In this document: positions 9,680 to 17,199 of the stretch, in pieces
How positions within the stretch are numbered: the stretch's first letter is position 1
Layout: the number at the start of each line of letters is the position of its first letter
NCBI RefSeq assembly: GCF_017744695.1
Contig: NZ_JAGIAS010000011.1
Location: forward strand, 186,001-250,000
Source of the DNA: Dyadobacter sp.
GTDB taxonomy: Bacteria > Bacteroidota > Bacteroidia > Cytophagales > Spirosomataceae
Direction of reading: 5' to 3'
Length of the DNA stretch: 64,000 nt
Notes under the pieces: model-generated
The model's input: the letters and a program-made list of their open reading frames with translations, nothing else
Database searches by the model: none
What the model was told of the DNA's origin: nothing
Translations under genes and position numbers: made by a program

Positions 9680-10318
9680 CTAGACTTCAAAAATCCCATC
9701 CAGCTCGATCACATGCGTACCGTTCGAGCAAACCTTGTGCACTTTGGCAAGTTTTTCTGCCAGTATCTCAGTCGGCATGGGACGGAACTTCTTCATGATA
9801 CCCAGCCTGTTCAAAAGGCGTATCGCTGATGCGCTGATCCGTTCGCCCAGACGGTCGGTGTCTTTCCTGAGCAACAGGCCCGGCTTGAAAATAATCAGCT
9901 TTTCGAATACCAGCCCTTTGATCTTTTCTTCCAGTTCACCTTTCATTTTGGAATAGAATACATTGCTACGCGGGGACGCGCCGTATGCAGATAACAGGAC
10001 GGCCTGCGCTACGCCATTCCGCCTCGCGACCCGGGCGAATTCGAGGGGGATTTCATAGTCGATATGCCACTGCTTATCCTTGGAACCTGCGGTTTTCAAA
10101 GTAGTCCCGAGGCAAGAAAACCAGACATCCCCCTTGATTTGCCCTTCTATGGGCTCCATTTTCTCAAAATCAGTCAGGATTTCAGTCAACTTAGGATGCA
10201 CGACACCGCTTGCACGGCGCACAAATATGACCACATCCGTATAGTCCGGATCCCGCAGTAAAATGTCTACCAGGTCTTTACCCGTTGCGCCGGTAGCGCC
10301 GATAATCAAAGCTCTCAT
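9680..10318 (-). CDS. NAD(P)-binding Rossmann-fold protein, HTATIP2/TIP30-like
   Basis: This is a 212-residue short-chain-dehydrogenase-like protein. The N-terminal dinucleotide-binding loop is GATGATGKD (residues 7-15), and an SDR-type YSKMKGELEE (YxxxK) motif follows. The spacing and the segment VWFSCLGTTLKTAGSKD resemble the HTATIP2/YbjT-like atypical SDR group, in which VDY-type central motifs follow. The substrate is unknown; members are annotated as NAD(P)H-binding proteins or putative nucleoside-diphosphate-sugar epimerases. It ends a run of minus-strand sulfur-handling genes, but the 48-bp gap to the YeeE-like gene and its unrelated function leave the link uncertain. Confidence 0.8.
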   Translation of the reverse strand: MRALIIGATGATGKDLVDILLRDPDYTDVVIFVRRASGVVHPKLTEILTDFEKMEPIEGQIKGDVWFSCLGTTLKTAGSKDKQWHIDYEIPLEFARVARRNGVAQAVLLSAYGASPRSNVFYSKMKGELEEKIKGLVFEKLIIFKPGLLLRKDTDRLGERISASAIRLLNRLGIMKKFRPMPTEILAEKLAKVHKVCSNGTHVIELDGIFEV

Positions 10319-10366
10319 AGCTACGCATGGTTTGTTCGGGTAAATTAAGTGATTATTCCCGGGCTG

Positions 10367-10870
10367 TCAATGCGGCAACGAGTTGCGAAAGCGGCCGTAA
10401 ACCCAGGTACCGGCCACTGCGCTTGCCAGCACTACTGCCACAACGGTGGCCCCTGTCCCGATCTGCGCAAATAATGGCCCGGGACAGGCCCCGGTAAGTC
10501 CCCAGCCCAGCCCGAACAGGAGCCCGCCGTACACTTGTCCTTTGTTGAATTTTTTAGGCGTGAAGGTAATCGGCTCCCCGTACAGGGTTTTAATGCCAAA
10601 TCGTTTGATGAGCCAAACGGATATCAGCCCGGTCATGACCGCAGACCCGATAATGCCATACATATGAAACGATTGTAACCGGAACATTTCCTGGATACGA
10701 AACCAGCTGATTACCTCCGCCTTGACGAAGCCGATGCCGAACAGTACGCCGACAGCCAGGTATTTAAAATTGTGGTACCATTTATGTTGTAAATGCGATT
10801 CGTTGATACAGATCGTGTCCTGCGAACGGGCTTCGAAGCCGGCAGTACTTTCAATCAGGGGAGACTGCAT
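10367..10870 (-). CDS. YeeE/YedE-family transporter, C-terminal-half protein (DUF6691-like)
   Basis: This is a 167-residue membrane protein with about four hydrophobic helices. The signature GLGWGLTGACPGPLFAQIG carries the conserved cysteine of the YeeE/YedE family, some members of which import thiosulfate or other sulfur compounds. It corresponds to one half of full-length YeeE; the other half is encoded immediately upstream (10874-11437) with a 3-bp gap, so the two most likely act as a heteromeric permease. Together with the persulfide-dioxygenase-like and TauE genes it suggests inorganic sulfur transport. The exact substrate is inference. Confidence 0.85.
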   Translation of the reverse strand: MQSPLIESTAGFEARSQDTICINESHLQHKWYHNFKYLAVGVLFGIGFVKAEVISWFRIQEMFRLQSFHMYGIIGSAVMTGLISVWLIKRFGIKTLYGEPITFTPKKFNKGQVYGGLLFGLGWGLTGACPGPLFAQIGTGATVVAVVLASAVAGTWVYGRFRNSLPH

Positions 10871-10873
10871 GAA

Positions 10874-11437
10874 TTAGCTGTTTAAAATGATTGGTAAAAT
10901 AAAGTTGGCCATCAGAAAGCCTCCGGCCATAAAGCAGATTGTCGCTACCAGCGAAGGCCATTGCAGGGTACTGAGCCCCATAATCGAATGCCCGCTGGCG
11001 CACCCGCCCGCATAGCGCGAACCAAAGCCGACCAGAAAGCCGCCCCCCACCATCATGATCAGTCCGCGGAAGGTCAGCAGGCTGTTCCACGAATAGAGCT
11101 GCGCGGGTACCATTCCCGAGAAATCGTTGATGCCGTAACCCGCCAATTCTTCCGCCAGCCGCGGATCCACCTGAATCGCTGCGGGGTTCGCCAAAAAATA
11201 AGCTGCCAGCGCTCCGCCGATAACGATACCTGCTACGAAGAACAGGTTCCAGACCTCCCTTTTGTAATCATATTGAAAGAAGGGCACATTTGCCGGAAAG
11301 CAGCTCGCGCAGATATGTCGCAGATTGGCCGAAATCCCGAAGTGTTTGTTGCCTAAAATCAGCAGGGCGGGTACCGTGAGGCCGATCAGCGGACCGGCCA
11401 CATACCACGGCCAGGGTTGTTTGATTACTTCCAGCAT
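10874..11437 (-). CDS. YeeE/YedE-family transporter, N-terminal-half protein
   Basis: This is a 187-residue inner-membrane protein with about four to five hydrophobic segments. The motif GFGSRYAGGCASGHSIMG matches the conserved Cys-containing loop of YeeE/YedE transporters, in which cysteines relay sulfur across the membrane. It also has an internal CASCF cysteine pair near residues 43-46. It starts 1 bp after the stop of the MBL/rhodanese gene and is followed 3 bp later by the second half-protein, so the three are almost certainly cotranscribed and probably translationally coupled. It is likely a thiosulfate, sulfide or persulfide transport component. Confidence 0.87.
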   Translation of the reverse strand: MLEVIKQPWPWYVAGPLIGLTVPALLILGNKHFGISANLRHICASCFPANVPFFQYDYKREVWNLFFVAGIVIGGALAAYFLANPAAIQVDPRLAEELAGYGINDFSGMVPAQLYSWNSLLTFRGLIMMVGGGFLVGFGSRYAGGCASGHSIMGLSTLQWPSLVATICFMAGGFLMANFILPIILNS

Positions 11438-11438
11438 T

Positions 11439-12914
11439 CTATTTCGTTCCCTTGTTTAATGATTGTAATACCTCCCCGTCGGCCGACGCCGCCATCGCCT
11501 CCTGCGTGGTCGGGCATACATAATCCGTGGTTTTCAGGCGCCCCGATTCGCTGATCGCTTTAAATCCGCCTGCCACATCGATCAGGTTATGGTAACCACG
11601 CGCCCGAAGGATCGAGTTGAAGATCATCGACCGGTAACCTCCGGCACAATGCACCAGGTAGGTTATATTACTGTCGATTTCGCTCAGATGCTCGTTCAGG
11701 TAATCCAGCGGCAGATTTTCGGCCCCCTCCACATGCTCGGCCAGGTACTCGCTGTGCTTTCTTACATCCAGTATCTGCCAACCCGGATTACTTTCCAAAA
11801 GGGCTGGTATTTCGCTGGCCTCCACCGACGGAATACTGTCTATTTCCTTTCCGGCATCCACCCAGGCCTGAAAACCTCCGGCCAAATGCCCGATGGCATT
11901 GTCGTAGCCTACCCGTGCCAGCCGCGTCACCACCTCTTCTTCCCGGTCGGGGTCGGTTACCAGCAGGATCGGCTGCCGGATATCTTCTATCAGCGCGCCT
12001 ACCCAGGGAGCAAAACTGCCGTCAATGCCGATATTGACCGAATTAGGAATAAAGCCTTTGGCAAATACCTGTGCCGCACGGGTGTCCAGGATCAGCGCGC
12101 CCGTTTCGTTGGCTGCCACCTCGAATGCATCGGCCGACAAGGCTTGCATCCCGCGGTTCAGCACCTCATCGATGCTTTCGTAGCCCTGGATATTCATCAT
12201 CACGTTGGCCGGGAAATATGCAGGTGGTGGCGTCAGGCCGTCCGTCACCTTTTGGATAAATGTCTGCTTGTCCATCGGCTGCAAAGCGTAGTTCGTGGCC
12301 TTCTGATGCCCCAGACTATCCGTGGTTTCCTTGCTCATATGCTTGCCGCAAGCCGAACCTGCCCCGTGGGCGGGGTATACGATGAGGTCATCGGACAACG
12401 GCAGGATTTTCTCGTGGAGCGAGTCGTAAAGCATGCCGGCCAATTTGTCCTGGGTCAGATCCTGCACGACTTTCTGCGCAAGGTCGGGACGGCCGACGTC
12501 GCCGATAAAGAGCGTGTCGCCGGTAAAGAGGCCCACCTGACGGCCATTTTCGTCCGACACCAGGTAACACGTACTTTCCAACGTGTGCCCCGGGGTATGG
12601 ATAACTTCGATGGTGATCTTGCCCAGCCTGAGCACCTCACGGTCCTGCGCAATATGCGCCTGGAAGCCTGGATTTGCGGTAGGACCGTAAACGATCGTCG
12701 CACCGGTCTTTTCCGCCAGGTCTATATGCCCGCTGACAAAGTCGGCGTGAAAATGGGTTTCCAATACATACTTGATTTTCGCACCATTTTTTTCTGCGCG
12801 GGCCAGGTAAGGGCCAGTCTCCCGAAGCGGGTCGATGACAGCCGCCTCGCCTTCGCTTTCGATATAGTAGGCGCCCTGTGCCAGGCAGCCGGTATAAATT
12901 TGTTCGAGTTTCAT
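11439..12914 (-). CDS. MBL-fold hydrolase with two rhodanese domains (persulfide dioxygenase/CstB-like)
   Basis: From the ATG at 12914 the protein is 491 residues; an in-frame extension to 12983 lacks family similarity, and the product should begin MKLEQIYTGCLAQ. The N-terminal metallo-beta-lactamase domain (about 1-235) has ETHFHADFVSGH, HTPGHTLEST, TGDTLFIGDVGRPDL and YPAHGAGSACGK, typical of ETHE1/CstB persulfide dioxygenases (Fe-dependent oxidation of persulfide to sulfite). Two rhodanese domains follow. The first has LVTDPDREEE at the active-site loop and lacks the catalytic cysteine. The second has VHCAGGYRSM with the cysteine. It heads an operon with the YeeE-like half-genes. A CRP-like palindrome lies 74-89 bp upstream. 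The likely role is sulfide/persulfide detoxification. Confidence 0.92.
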   Translation of the reverse strand: MKLEQIYTGCLAQGAYYIESEGEAAVIDPLRETGPYLARAEKNGAKIKYVLETHFHADFVSGHIDLAEKTGATIVYGPTANPGFQAHIAQDREVLRLGKITIEVIHTPGHTLESTCYLVSDENGRQVGLFTGDTLFIGDVGRPDLAQKVVQDLTQDKLAGMLYDSLHEKILPLSDDLIVYPAHGAGSACGKHMSKETTDSLGHQKATNYALQPMDKQTFIQKVTDGLTPPPAYFPANVMMNIQGYESIDEVLNRGMQALSADAFEVAANETGALILDTRAAQVFAKGFIPNSVNIGIDGSFAPWVGALIEDIRQPILLVTDPDREEEVVTRLARVGYDNAIGHLAGGFQAWVDAGKEIDSIPSVEASEIPALLESNPGWQILDVRKHSEYLAEHVEGAENLPLDYLNEHLSEIDSNITYLVHCAGGYRSMIFNSILRARGYHNLIDVAGGFKAISESGRLKTTDYVCPTTQEAMAASADGEVLQSLNKGTK

Positions 12915-12987
12915 TGTTCTGTTAACTGTTTTGAGTGATAGGTAGGAGAACCATATGACAAAGTTCGCCGGGCGGCCGGCCATTGTC

Positions 12988-13003
12988 AGTGACCTTTGTC
13001 ACA
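12988..13003. promoter_or_regulatory. CRP-like palindrome upstream of the MBL/rhodanese operon
   Basis: On the minus strand the site reads TGTGACAAAGGTCACT, matching the TGTGAC-N4-GTCACA box found twice more in this block at 15 of 16 positions. It lies 74-89 bp upstream of the gene starting at 12914, between that gene and the end of the TauE-family gene. It is probably bound by the Crp/Fnr protein encoded at 13903-14556. Confidence 0.6.
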
Positions 13004-13023
13004 CAGGTCATTTGAGGAGTTGG

Positions 13024-13818
13024 TTAGAGGAAAAACTCTTTGAAGAGGATGAAGCATCCCATGGCGAGCACGAACCAGCCGAAGCTCTTTTTCAATTGGC
13101 CGCTATCCAGCTTTCGCGCAAGGAGCCCGCCTATGAAGATGCCCGCCACGGCGACGAGGGTTATCGTCAGCAGAAAATACCAGTCGATTTCGAAATGTCC
13201 CAGGTCCCCTGCAAAGCCGACCAGCGAATTCAGCGCGATGATCAACAGGGAGGTGCCTACGGCCTCGCGCATGGGCATACCCAGCACGAGCACCAGCGTA
13301 GGAATAAGTAAAAATCCGCCGCCCGCACCCAAGAGTCCCGTTGTAAGACCGATTCCGACCGCACTGAGCCCCAGTTTTACCATATTCCGCCCCATGTCAC
13401 ATTCCAGGCAGCCGGGTTGGCTTTGCCTGCCGCTGATCATTCCCACGGACGCCACGAGCATCAGCACGGCGAACAGAGCCATTGTCAGCAGTGGTTCGGT
13501 TACGTGGAAATGGCCGATCCGGAACAGATTATGAGGGATTACGGGCACCAGAAGCTTCCGGGTCAGATAGACGGTTACCATCGAGCTCAGCCCGAAGAAC
13601 AATGCCGTTTTGACATTGACCAATCCGCGGCGGTAATTGCCGTACGCGCCTACAAGGCTGGTCGAACCGACAATAAACAACGAATACGAAGTGGATACGA
13701 CCGGGCTGATTCCGAAAATGTATACCAATACGGGCACGGTCAGGATCGATCCTCCCCCACCGACGAGCCCCAAAGAAATGCCGATGAACACCGACGCGAT
13801 ATAACCAATGGTTTCCAT
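13024..13818 (-). CDS. TauE/SafE-family sulfite/sulfur-anion permease
   Basis: This is a 264-residue integral membrane protein with about eight hydrophobic helices in two internally similar halves. The family motifs are GLVGGGGSILTVPVLVYIFG in the first half and GLLGAGGGFLLIPTLVLVLG in the second. TauE/SafE proteins export sulfite, sulfoacetate and related anions. Here it follows the persulfide-dioxygenase-like gene on the map, and the product of that reaction is sulfite, so sulfite export is a plausible role. It has its own upstream region with a CRP-like box (13871-13886), while the MBL operon has a separate box, so the two are probably parallel units under one regulator. Confidence 0.9.
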   Translation of the reverse strand: METIGYIASVFIGISLGLVGGGGSILTVPVLVYIFGISPVVSTSYSLFIVGSTSLVGAYGNYRRGLVNVKTALFFGLSSMVTVYLTRKLLVPVIPHNLFRIGHFHVTEPLLTMALFAVLMLVASVGMISGRQSQPGCLECDMGRNMVKLGLSAVGIGLTTGLLGAGGGFLLIPTLVLVLGMPMREAVGTSLLIIALNSLVGFAGDLGHFEIDWYFLLTITLVAVAGIFIGGLLARKLDSGQLKKSFGWFVLAMGCFILFKEFFL

Positions 13819-13870
13819 ATGCTTTTTGTACTAACTGAGTACAAAGTTGCAATACGGATGCCGGCAGGTT

Positions 13871-13886
13871 TGTGACAAATGTTACA
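13871..13886. promoter_or_regulatory. CRP-like palindrome upstream of the TauE-family gene
   Basis: TGTGACAAATGTTACA is a TGTGAC-N4-GTTACA inverted repeat differing at one position from the perfect box at 14607. It lies 53-68 bp upstream of the TauE-family start (13818) and just after the stop of the Crp/Fnr gene. Confidence 0.6.
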
Positions 13887-13902
13887 CAGCGGGAAAAGTT
13901 GT

Positions 13903-14556
13903 TTAAAAAAGGATGGTAATCGTATTCCGGCCCAGTCGCACCATCCCACGCTGTTCCATTTTTTTCAGCAGCCTTGATACCACCTCCCGCGAAGAGTTCA
14001 TATCCGTCGCGATTTGCTGGTGGGTCAGCGCCAGTTCGTCGTTGTGGGAAAGCTTGCGTTGATTTTTGAGATAGAATTCAATGCGTTCGTCCATGCTCTT
14101 GAAAGCAATGCTATCCACCACTTCCAGCAATTCCTCGAACCTGGAACGATAGGTTTCCAGTACAAAATAATACCATGTTTTATAACCCGTCATCAACTCG
14201 TCCATCAATGCGATCGGAACGAGCAAAGCTTTGGTGGGCTCAATGGCTTTGGCGGAAATCTGGCTCTGTTCCTTCCGTGTCGCGCAGATCATCGACAGCG
14301 CACACGCATCCCCCGGACCGAGCTGGTACATAAAAAACTCATTCCCCTCCTGATCTTCGCGGTATATTTTCACTCCGCCTTCAACGATCAGCATCGTCGA
14401 CTTGAAGTACTGCCCCGGCCGCATAAGCTGCTGGTTCGCTTCGAAATCGCGGATCACGCAATGTTCCGCGAGTTTGCTGATTAAATCCGGCTCAAACTGT
14501 CCGAAATGTAATTCCAGCAGCTGCTGTACCCCGGAATGCTGTATCGTAATGCCCAT
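13903..14556 (-). CDS. Crp/Fnr-family transcriptional regulator
   Basis: This is a 217-residue regulator. The N-terminal cyclic-nucleotide-binding-like beta-barrel (about 25-130) is joined by a dimerisation helix to a C-terminal winged helix. The HTH reads LTHQQIATDMNSSREVVSR, and its recognition helix keeps Arg190, Glu191 and Arg195, equivalent to the three CRP residues that read TGTGA half-sites. No cluster of N-terminal cysteines typical of FNR is visible, so an iron-sulfur oxygen sensor is unlikely. The ligand is unknown. TGTGAC-N4-GTCACA boxes precede this gene (14607-14622), the TauE gene and the MBL operon, suggesting autoregulation and control of the sulfur genes. It is divergent from the CoA-transferase. 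Confidence 0.92.
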   Translation of the reverse strand: MGITIQHSGVQQLLELHFGQFEPDLISKLAEHCVIRDFEANQQLMRPGQYFKSTMLIVEGGVKIYREDQEGNEFFMYQLGPGDACALSMICATRKEQSQISAKAIEPTKALLVPIALMDELMTGYKTWYYFVLETYRSRFEELLEVVDSIAFKSMDERIEFYLKNQRKLSHNDELALTHQQIATDMNSSREVVSRLLKKMEQRGMVRLGRNTITILF

Positions 14557-14606
14557 TAGTTGTTGATTTAAAAAAAGCTAAGTTAAGCATTTACCAACTT
14601 CCTGTT

Positions 14607-14622
14607 TGTGACATTGGTCACA
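14607..14622. promoter_or_regulatory. Perfect CRP-like palindrome in the crp/CoA-transferase divergent region
   Basis: TGTGACATTGGTCACA is a perfect inverted repeat (TGTGAC-N4-GTCACA). It is 51-66 bp upstream of the Crp/Fnr start codon (14556) and about 190 bp upstream of the chosen CoA-transferase start, so it could serve both divergent genes. The geometry matches the CRP consensus TGTGA-N6-TCACA. Confidence 0.7.
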
Positions 14623-14679
14623 GAGCCTCAGATGCCCATTGATGCAACCTGTCGGGCACGCGCAACGCAGGCCCGCAGA

Positions 14680-14695
14680 ACTGACCAAAGTCAGT
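14680..14695. promoter_or_regulatory. Second palindrome of the same geometry, upstream of the CoA-transferase
   Basis: ACTGACCAAAGTCAGT is a perfect inverted repeat with 6-bp arms and a 4-bp spacer. This is the same geometry as the CRP-like boxes, with TGTGAC replaced by ACTGAC. It may be a variant site for the same regulator on the CoA-transferase side, or a site for another protein. Confidence 0.35.
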
Positions 14696-14814
14696 CTTTG
14701 AAGCACTATTAGTCATCTTTAACCGCCCGGGCCGTCTATAACTTGCATTCGATTCCAATGATCACATCATTGAACGAAACAGGTTTGAATCCGTCAACTT
14801 CCAAAGCGAATGCC

Positions 14815-16326
14815 ATGAACGACACATCCAGAATCAAACATACATTCCTGACTTCCAGGATAATGCCGGCCCGGCAGGCAGCCACGCTCATCCACGACGG
14901 CATGGTGGTGGGCGCCAGCGGGTTTACGCGCTCGGGCGACAGCAAGGCCGTGCTGGCCGCATTGGCCGAAAAAGCAGAATGCGACCATACCCGGATCACG
15001 CTCATGACCGGGGCTTCACTCGGACAAGGGACCGATGGCGCATTGGCCACCGCCGGTGCAATCGCCATGCGACTACCCTTCCAGTCGGATCCCGTTATGC
15101 GAACAATCATTAACGAAGGTAAACTATCCTACATCGATGAAAACCTGAGCGAAACCGCAGCCCATATCCGCAACGGCTTCCTGCCTCCTATCGACATCGC
15201 GATCGTCGAAGCGGCATCCATCGAAGCCGACGGCAGCATCGTACCAACCACCTCGGTAGGCAATTCGGCGATTTTCGTGCAGCAGGCCAAACAGGTGATT
15301 GTCGAGATCAACAAAGCTGTCCCGGTCGAAATACGCGGCATTCACGATGTATTTCTCCCCGAAGATCCGACCGGTCGTGCTATACTGCCGATAACCGATG
15401 TCTGGCAACGCATTGGCCAGGACGCTATTGCCTGTGATCCGCAGAAAATTGCCGCAATCGTATTCACCGACCGGAAGGACAGCCCGGCCGAAACCGCGGC
15501 TGGCAACCCGGCGGCCGAAGCCATCGCCGGGCATCTGCTGCAATTCTTTCAACGCGAAATTGCGGTAGGCCGGCTTACCCCTGCCCTCAGGCCCATTCAG
15601 GCCGGGATCGGAAAAATTGCGGACGCCGTACTGGGCGGGCTGGCGCATGGAGACTTTCAGCACCTGACCATGTATTCCGAAGTCTTGCAGGACAGTACTT
15701 TCCGGTTGATGGACAGTGGCAAAATGGATTTCGCATCGGGCAGCTCCATGACATTATCGGCTGAATGCTACCAACGTGTTTTCGGCGATTTCGAGAGCTA
15801 CCGGCACAAGATCGTGCTTCGGCCGCAGGACATTACCAATGCCGCGGAGGTCATCCAGCGGCTGGGCATTATCGCCATTAATACCGCCCTTGAATGCGAC
15901 ATTTACGGCAATGTCAACTCCTCGCACATTGCCGGCAGCCAGATTGTCAACGGCATTGGCGGCTCCGCGGACTTCGCCCAAAACAGCTACCTGAGCATTT
16001 TTGTAACAGAATCCGTGACCAAGGGCGGCAAAATATCGCGTATAGTACCGATGGTGACCCACGTGGACCATTCCGAACACGATGTGGATGTGATTGTGAC
16101 CGAACGGGGTCTGGCGGATTTGAGGGGACTATCGCCCCGGCAGAAGGCCGAAACCATTCTTGAACATTGCGTACACCCGGATTACCACGGGGAACTCACC
16201 GGATATTTTGAACGCGCCCGCCGGCGCGGCGGCCATACGCCACACCTGCTGGAAGAAGCATTCCGGCTGCACACCAACCTGGCCGAAACCGGTTCAATGA
16301 AAACACGTGTCCTGGAATCCATCTAA
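14815..16326 (+). CDS. Acetyl-CoA hydrolase/transferase (succinyl-CoA:acetate CoA-transferase type)
   Basis: This enzyme moves CoA between acyl-CoA and acetate, or hydrolyses acetyl-CoA. The ATG at 14815 gives 503 residues beginning MNDTSRIKHTFLTSRIM, which aligns with the usual family start; an upstream ATG at 14758 would add 19 residues. Motifs include DGMVVGASGFTRSGDSKAV near the N-terminus, YSEVLQDS with the expected catalytic glutamate (Glu289, close to Glu294 of AarC), and GNVNSSHIAGSQIVNGIGG. Length matches AarC/ScpC-type enzymes. The universal stress gene follows after 13 bp, and a Crp/Fnr gene is divergent. The role is probably acetate/succinyl-CoA balancing under the same regulator. 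Confidence 0.93.
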   Translation: MNDTSRIKHTFLTSRIMPARQAATLIHDGMVVGASGFTRSGDSKAVLAALAEKAECDHTRITLMTGASLGQGTDGALATAGAIAMRLPFQSDPVMRTIINEGKLSYIDENLSETAAHIRNGFLPPIDIAIVEAASIEADGSIVPTTSVGNSAIFVQQAKQVIVEINKAVPVEIRGIHDVFLPEDPTGRAILPITDVWQRIGQDAIACDPQKIAAIVFTDRKDSPAETAAGNPAAEAIAGHLLQFFQREIAVGRLTPALRPIQAGIGKIADAVLGGLAHGDFQHLTMYSEVLQDSTFRLMDSGKMDFASGSSMTLSAECYQRVFGDFESYRHKIVLRPQDITNAAEVIQRLGIIAINTALECDIYGNVNSSHIAGSQIVNGIGGSADFAQNSYLSIFVTESVTKGGKISRIVPMVTHVDHSEHDVDVIVTERGLADLRGLSPRQKAETILEHCVHPDYHGELTGYFERARRRGGHTPHLLEEAFRLHTNLAETGSMKTRVLESI

Positions 16327-16339
16327 ATAGCAGATTACT

Positions 16340-17179
16340 ATGAAAAACATTCGCCTTGTGATCGATGCCGGTCACCTCAATACCCATCACGTCCAGTTTG
16401 CATGCTATGTGGCGTCCCTGACTCAATCCCGGTTAACCGGCATCTTCATGCAAAATGTACCTTCCGAAGCGCTTTCCGAATTGAAAATAGCGTCCGGAAC
16501 GCCCTTTGAAGAAGCGCTGGCATTGCAGGAACTCCCCGATTTCAGGAAAATGCAGGAGTTGCTCCATGAAAATGAAAGTACTTTCCGCACGATGTGCGAG
16601 CGGCAGGGCGTACACGTGAGCGTACATACAAACCCGCATGAGCCGCTGGAAGAGATACTGGCGGAAAGCCGGTATGCAGATCTGATGATCATCGGCAGCG
16701 ACCTGGCATTCGAGCCCTCGGACGGGAAAAGGCCAAGTTCCTTTTTGAAAGAGGTACTGTGCGCTGCCGAGTGCCCGGTGATGATAGCACCCGACCATTT
16801 CGAAGGGGTAGACGAAATCGTATTTGCCTACGACGGCAATGCAGCCGCGGCACACGCGATCAAACAGTTCTCCTACCTTTTGCCGGAATTGGGAGACACC
16901 CGGTTGACTATCGTGCAGGTGATCAGCGACGAGGTACAGGAAGATGCCCACGACGGAAAACTGGCCCGGCTCGTGAGCTCACACTACTCGAACGCGCACT
17001 TCAAGAAACTCTACGGCCGCGCTAATTCGGAACTTTTCGCCTTTTTGATGAACAGAAAAAAATCGCTGGTGGTCATGGGTTCCTACGGGCGCAGCACATT
17101 TTCAAACATGCTTACACCCAGCACCGCCGATCCGCTGATCCGCAATCTGAACCTGCCTATCTTTGTCGCGCACAGGTAA
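16340..17179 (+). CDS. Universal stress protein (tandem UspA domains)
   Basis: This is a 279-residue cytoplasmic protein made of two Usp-like domains (about 1-150 and 155-279). The first half has the hydrophobic DLMIIGSDL strand followed by a CPVMIAPD C-terminal strand. The second has VVMGSYGRSTFSNML, close to the G-x2-G-x9-G(S/T) nucleotide-binding loop of ATP-binding Usp proteins, and ends LPIFVAHR. It lies 13 bp after the CoA-transferase and is probably cotranscribed with it, which suggests expression under energy or redox stress. Its specific role is not known. Confidence 0.9.
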   Translation: MKNIRLVIDAGHLNTHHVQFACYVASLTQSRLTGIFMQNVPSEALSELKIASGTPFEEALALQELPDFRKMQELLHENESTFRTMCERQGVHVSVHTNPHEPLEEILAESRYADLMIIGSDLAFEPSDGKRPSSFLKEVLCAAECPVMIAPDHFEGVDEIVFAYDGNAAAAHAIKQFSYLLPELGDTRLTIVQVISDEVQEDAHDGKLARLVSSHYSNAHFKKLYGRANSELFAFLMNRKKSLVVMGSYGRSTFSNMLTPSTADPLIRNLNLPIFVAHR

Positions 17180-17199
17180 TACACTCCGCCATTCGCTCG

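Noticed and set aside
11589..12938. Long 449-codon plus-strand open frame
   Set aside because: It is the antisense shadow of the MBL/rhodanese gene, whose motifs are unambiguous; the frame has no recognisable fold.
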